Shown here in pieces: positions 63,102 to 64,000 of a DNA stretch of 64,000 nt. The notes beneath the pieces were generated by a model. It saw only the letters and a list, made by a program, of their open reading frames with translations, was not told where the DNA came from and did no database searches. Position 1 is the stretch's first letter. Each line of letters opens with the position of its first letter. This DNA comes from Gammaproteobacteria bacterium. Lineage in GTDB: Bacteria > Pseudomonadota > Gammaproteobacteria > Pseudomonadales > Oleiphilaceae. The position numbers and the translations under genes were made by a program. The DNA lies in assembly GCA_002747055.1 (NCBI GenBank), contig PDSQ01000029.1, positions 100,069 to 164,068 on the forward strand, in the 5' to 3' direction.

Positions 63102-63758
63102 ATGCTTGCTTTTGATCGTGTTACCAAATCATACCATCTCAAAGGGGTTCGCAAGGTTATTTTAGATAACCTGACGTTCAAGTTCCCTTGTGATAAAAAC
63201 ATTGGCATTATGGGAAAAAATGGCGCAGGCAAATCAACTATGATGCGACTGTTAGCTGGAACGGAACCTCCTGATTTTGGACGCGTTTATCGAACACAAA
63301 AAGTCTCATGGCCACTTGGATTTGCCGGGGGCTTTAACGGCAGCATGACGGGACTGGAAAACATTCGATTCGTGTCACGTATTTACGCTCAGGACACCGA
63401 CAGAGTTATCGACTATGTCACTGAGTTTGCAGAACTTGGCCCATCCTTGCGGTTACCCATCAAAACCTACTCTAGCGGGATGAAGGCACGCTTGGCCTTT
63501 GGTCTAAGCATGGCAATCGATTTCCAAATCTACCTTATAGATGAGATAACCGCAGTAGGTGATGAAAATTTCAAGAAAAAAAGTCGAGAAACCTTTCATA
63601 ACAAACTGTCACACAGCCAGATTATCATGGTTTCCCATACCCCCAATACCATCAAAGAATACTGTGATTGTGGACTGCTACTAGAAAATGGAAATGTTTC
63701 TTTCTATCCAACTGTGGACGAGTTGCTTGTTGCATACAGGGAAAGCAATAAAAGATAA
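63102..63758 (+). CDS. kpsT: Capsule ABC transporter ATP-binding protein (KpsT/BexA/CtrD-like)
   Basis: MGKNGAGKSTMMRLLAGTEPPDFGRV, WPLGFAGGFNGSMTGLENIRFVSRIY, YSSGMKARLAFGLSMAIDF. Confidence 0.92.
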   Translation: MLAFDRVTKSYHLKGVRKVILDNLTFKFPCDKNIGIMGKNGAGKSTMMRLLAGTEPPDFGRVYRTQKVSWPLGFAGGFNGSMTGLENIRFVSRIYAQDTDRVIDYVTEFAELGPSLRLPIKTYSSGMKARLAFGLSMAIDFQIYLIDEITAVGDENFKKKSRETFHNKLSHSQIIMVSHTPNTIKEYCDCGLLLENGNVSFYPTVDELLVAYRESNKR

Positions 63759-63967
63759 AACTGATGACCTATAATCACCACCTAGACCCCGCCCATATTT
63801 ACACCAATGCCGTATCGCTTGCGCGCCGCAATTTACATCCTCTGGGTGGCTGTTGCGTGTGCTATTCAGTGGTTACCAATTGAAACGCCAACAGCAACCC
63901 TATGAGGTGGTCTAATAGACCTGTACGACCCGGTTAAGAGATAATGGCCTTAACTGGAGAAAAAGAA

Positions 63968-64000
63968 ATGACCAAAAGAAAGAAATATCCAAAAGAGTTC
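63968..64000 (+). CDS. IS3-family-like transposase OrfA start (truncated by window edge)
   Basis: MTKRKKYPKEF, typical IS3-group OrfA N-terminus, only 11 codons visible. Confidence 0.5.
   Translation, partial: MTKRKKYPKEF

Overview
This 64 kb window looks like a gammaproteobacterial chromosome. From left to right it contains: (1) a leftward (-) cobalamin/cobalt operon, ~1-14736, with cobM (partial), cobJ, cbiG, cobI, cobL, cobH, cobK, cbiD, cbiA/cobB, a fused Mg-chelatase I/D-like protein, an MFS permease with a His-rich tail and an ECF-type metal transporter (CbiO, CbiQ, NikL-like, CbiM, DUF4198). It is preceded by a recognisable cobalamin riboswitch at ~14868-15050; (2) housekeeping genes: rarA, an acyl-CoA synthetase, murI, a GldA/GldG-like ABC system, plsB, rsmJ, uppP, tsaB, adk, an HDOD protein and ppc; (3) a precisely bounded 3.4 kb Tn3-family element (26227-29627, 38-bp IRs, 5-bp TSD TGATA). 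It has a ruined transposase, an apparently intact resolvase and a TacA/TacT-like (DUF1778/GNAT) toxin-antitoxin pair; (4) a PEP-CTERM protein and a GH114-like protein; (5) a leftward iron-uptake locus resembling Campylobacter p19/ftr1 (41005-51209). It has extra components: an NqrC-like FMN-binding protein, a PCu(A)C-like protein and a stand-alone homologue of the FTR1 periplasmic domain; (6) a rightward group-2 (ABC-dependent) capsule export operon (kpsS, bexD/ctrA-like, kpsC, kpsE-, kpsM- and kpsT-like), followed by the start of a probable IS3-family element at the right edge. All family calls come from reading the translations; no database search was run.
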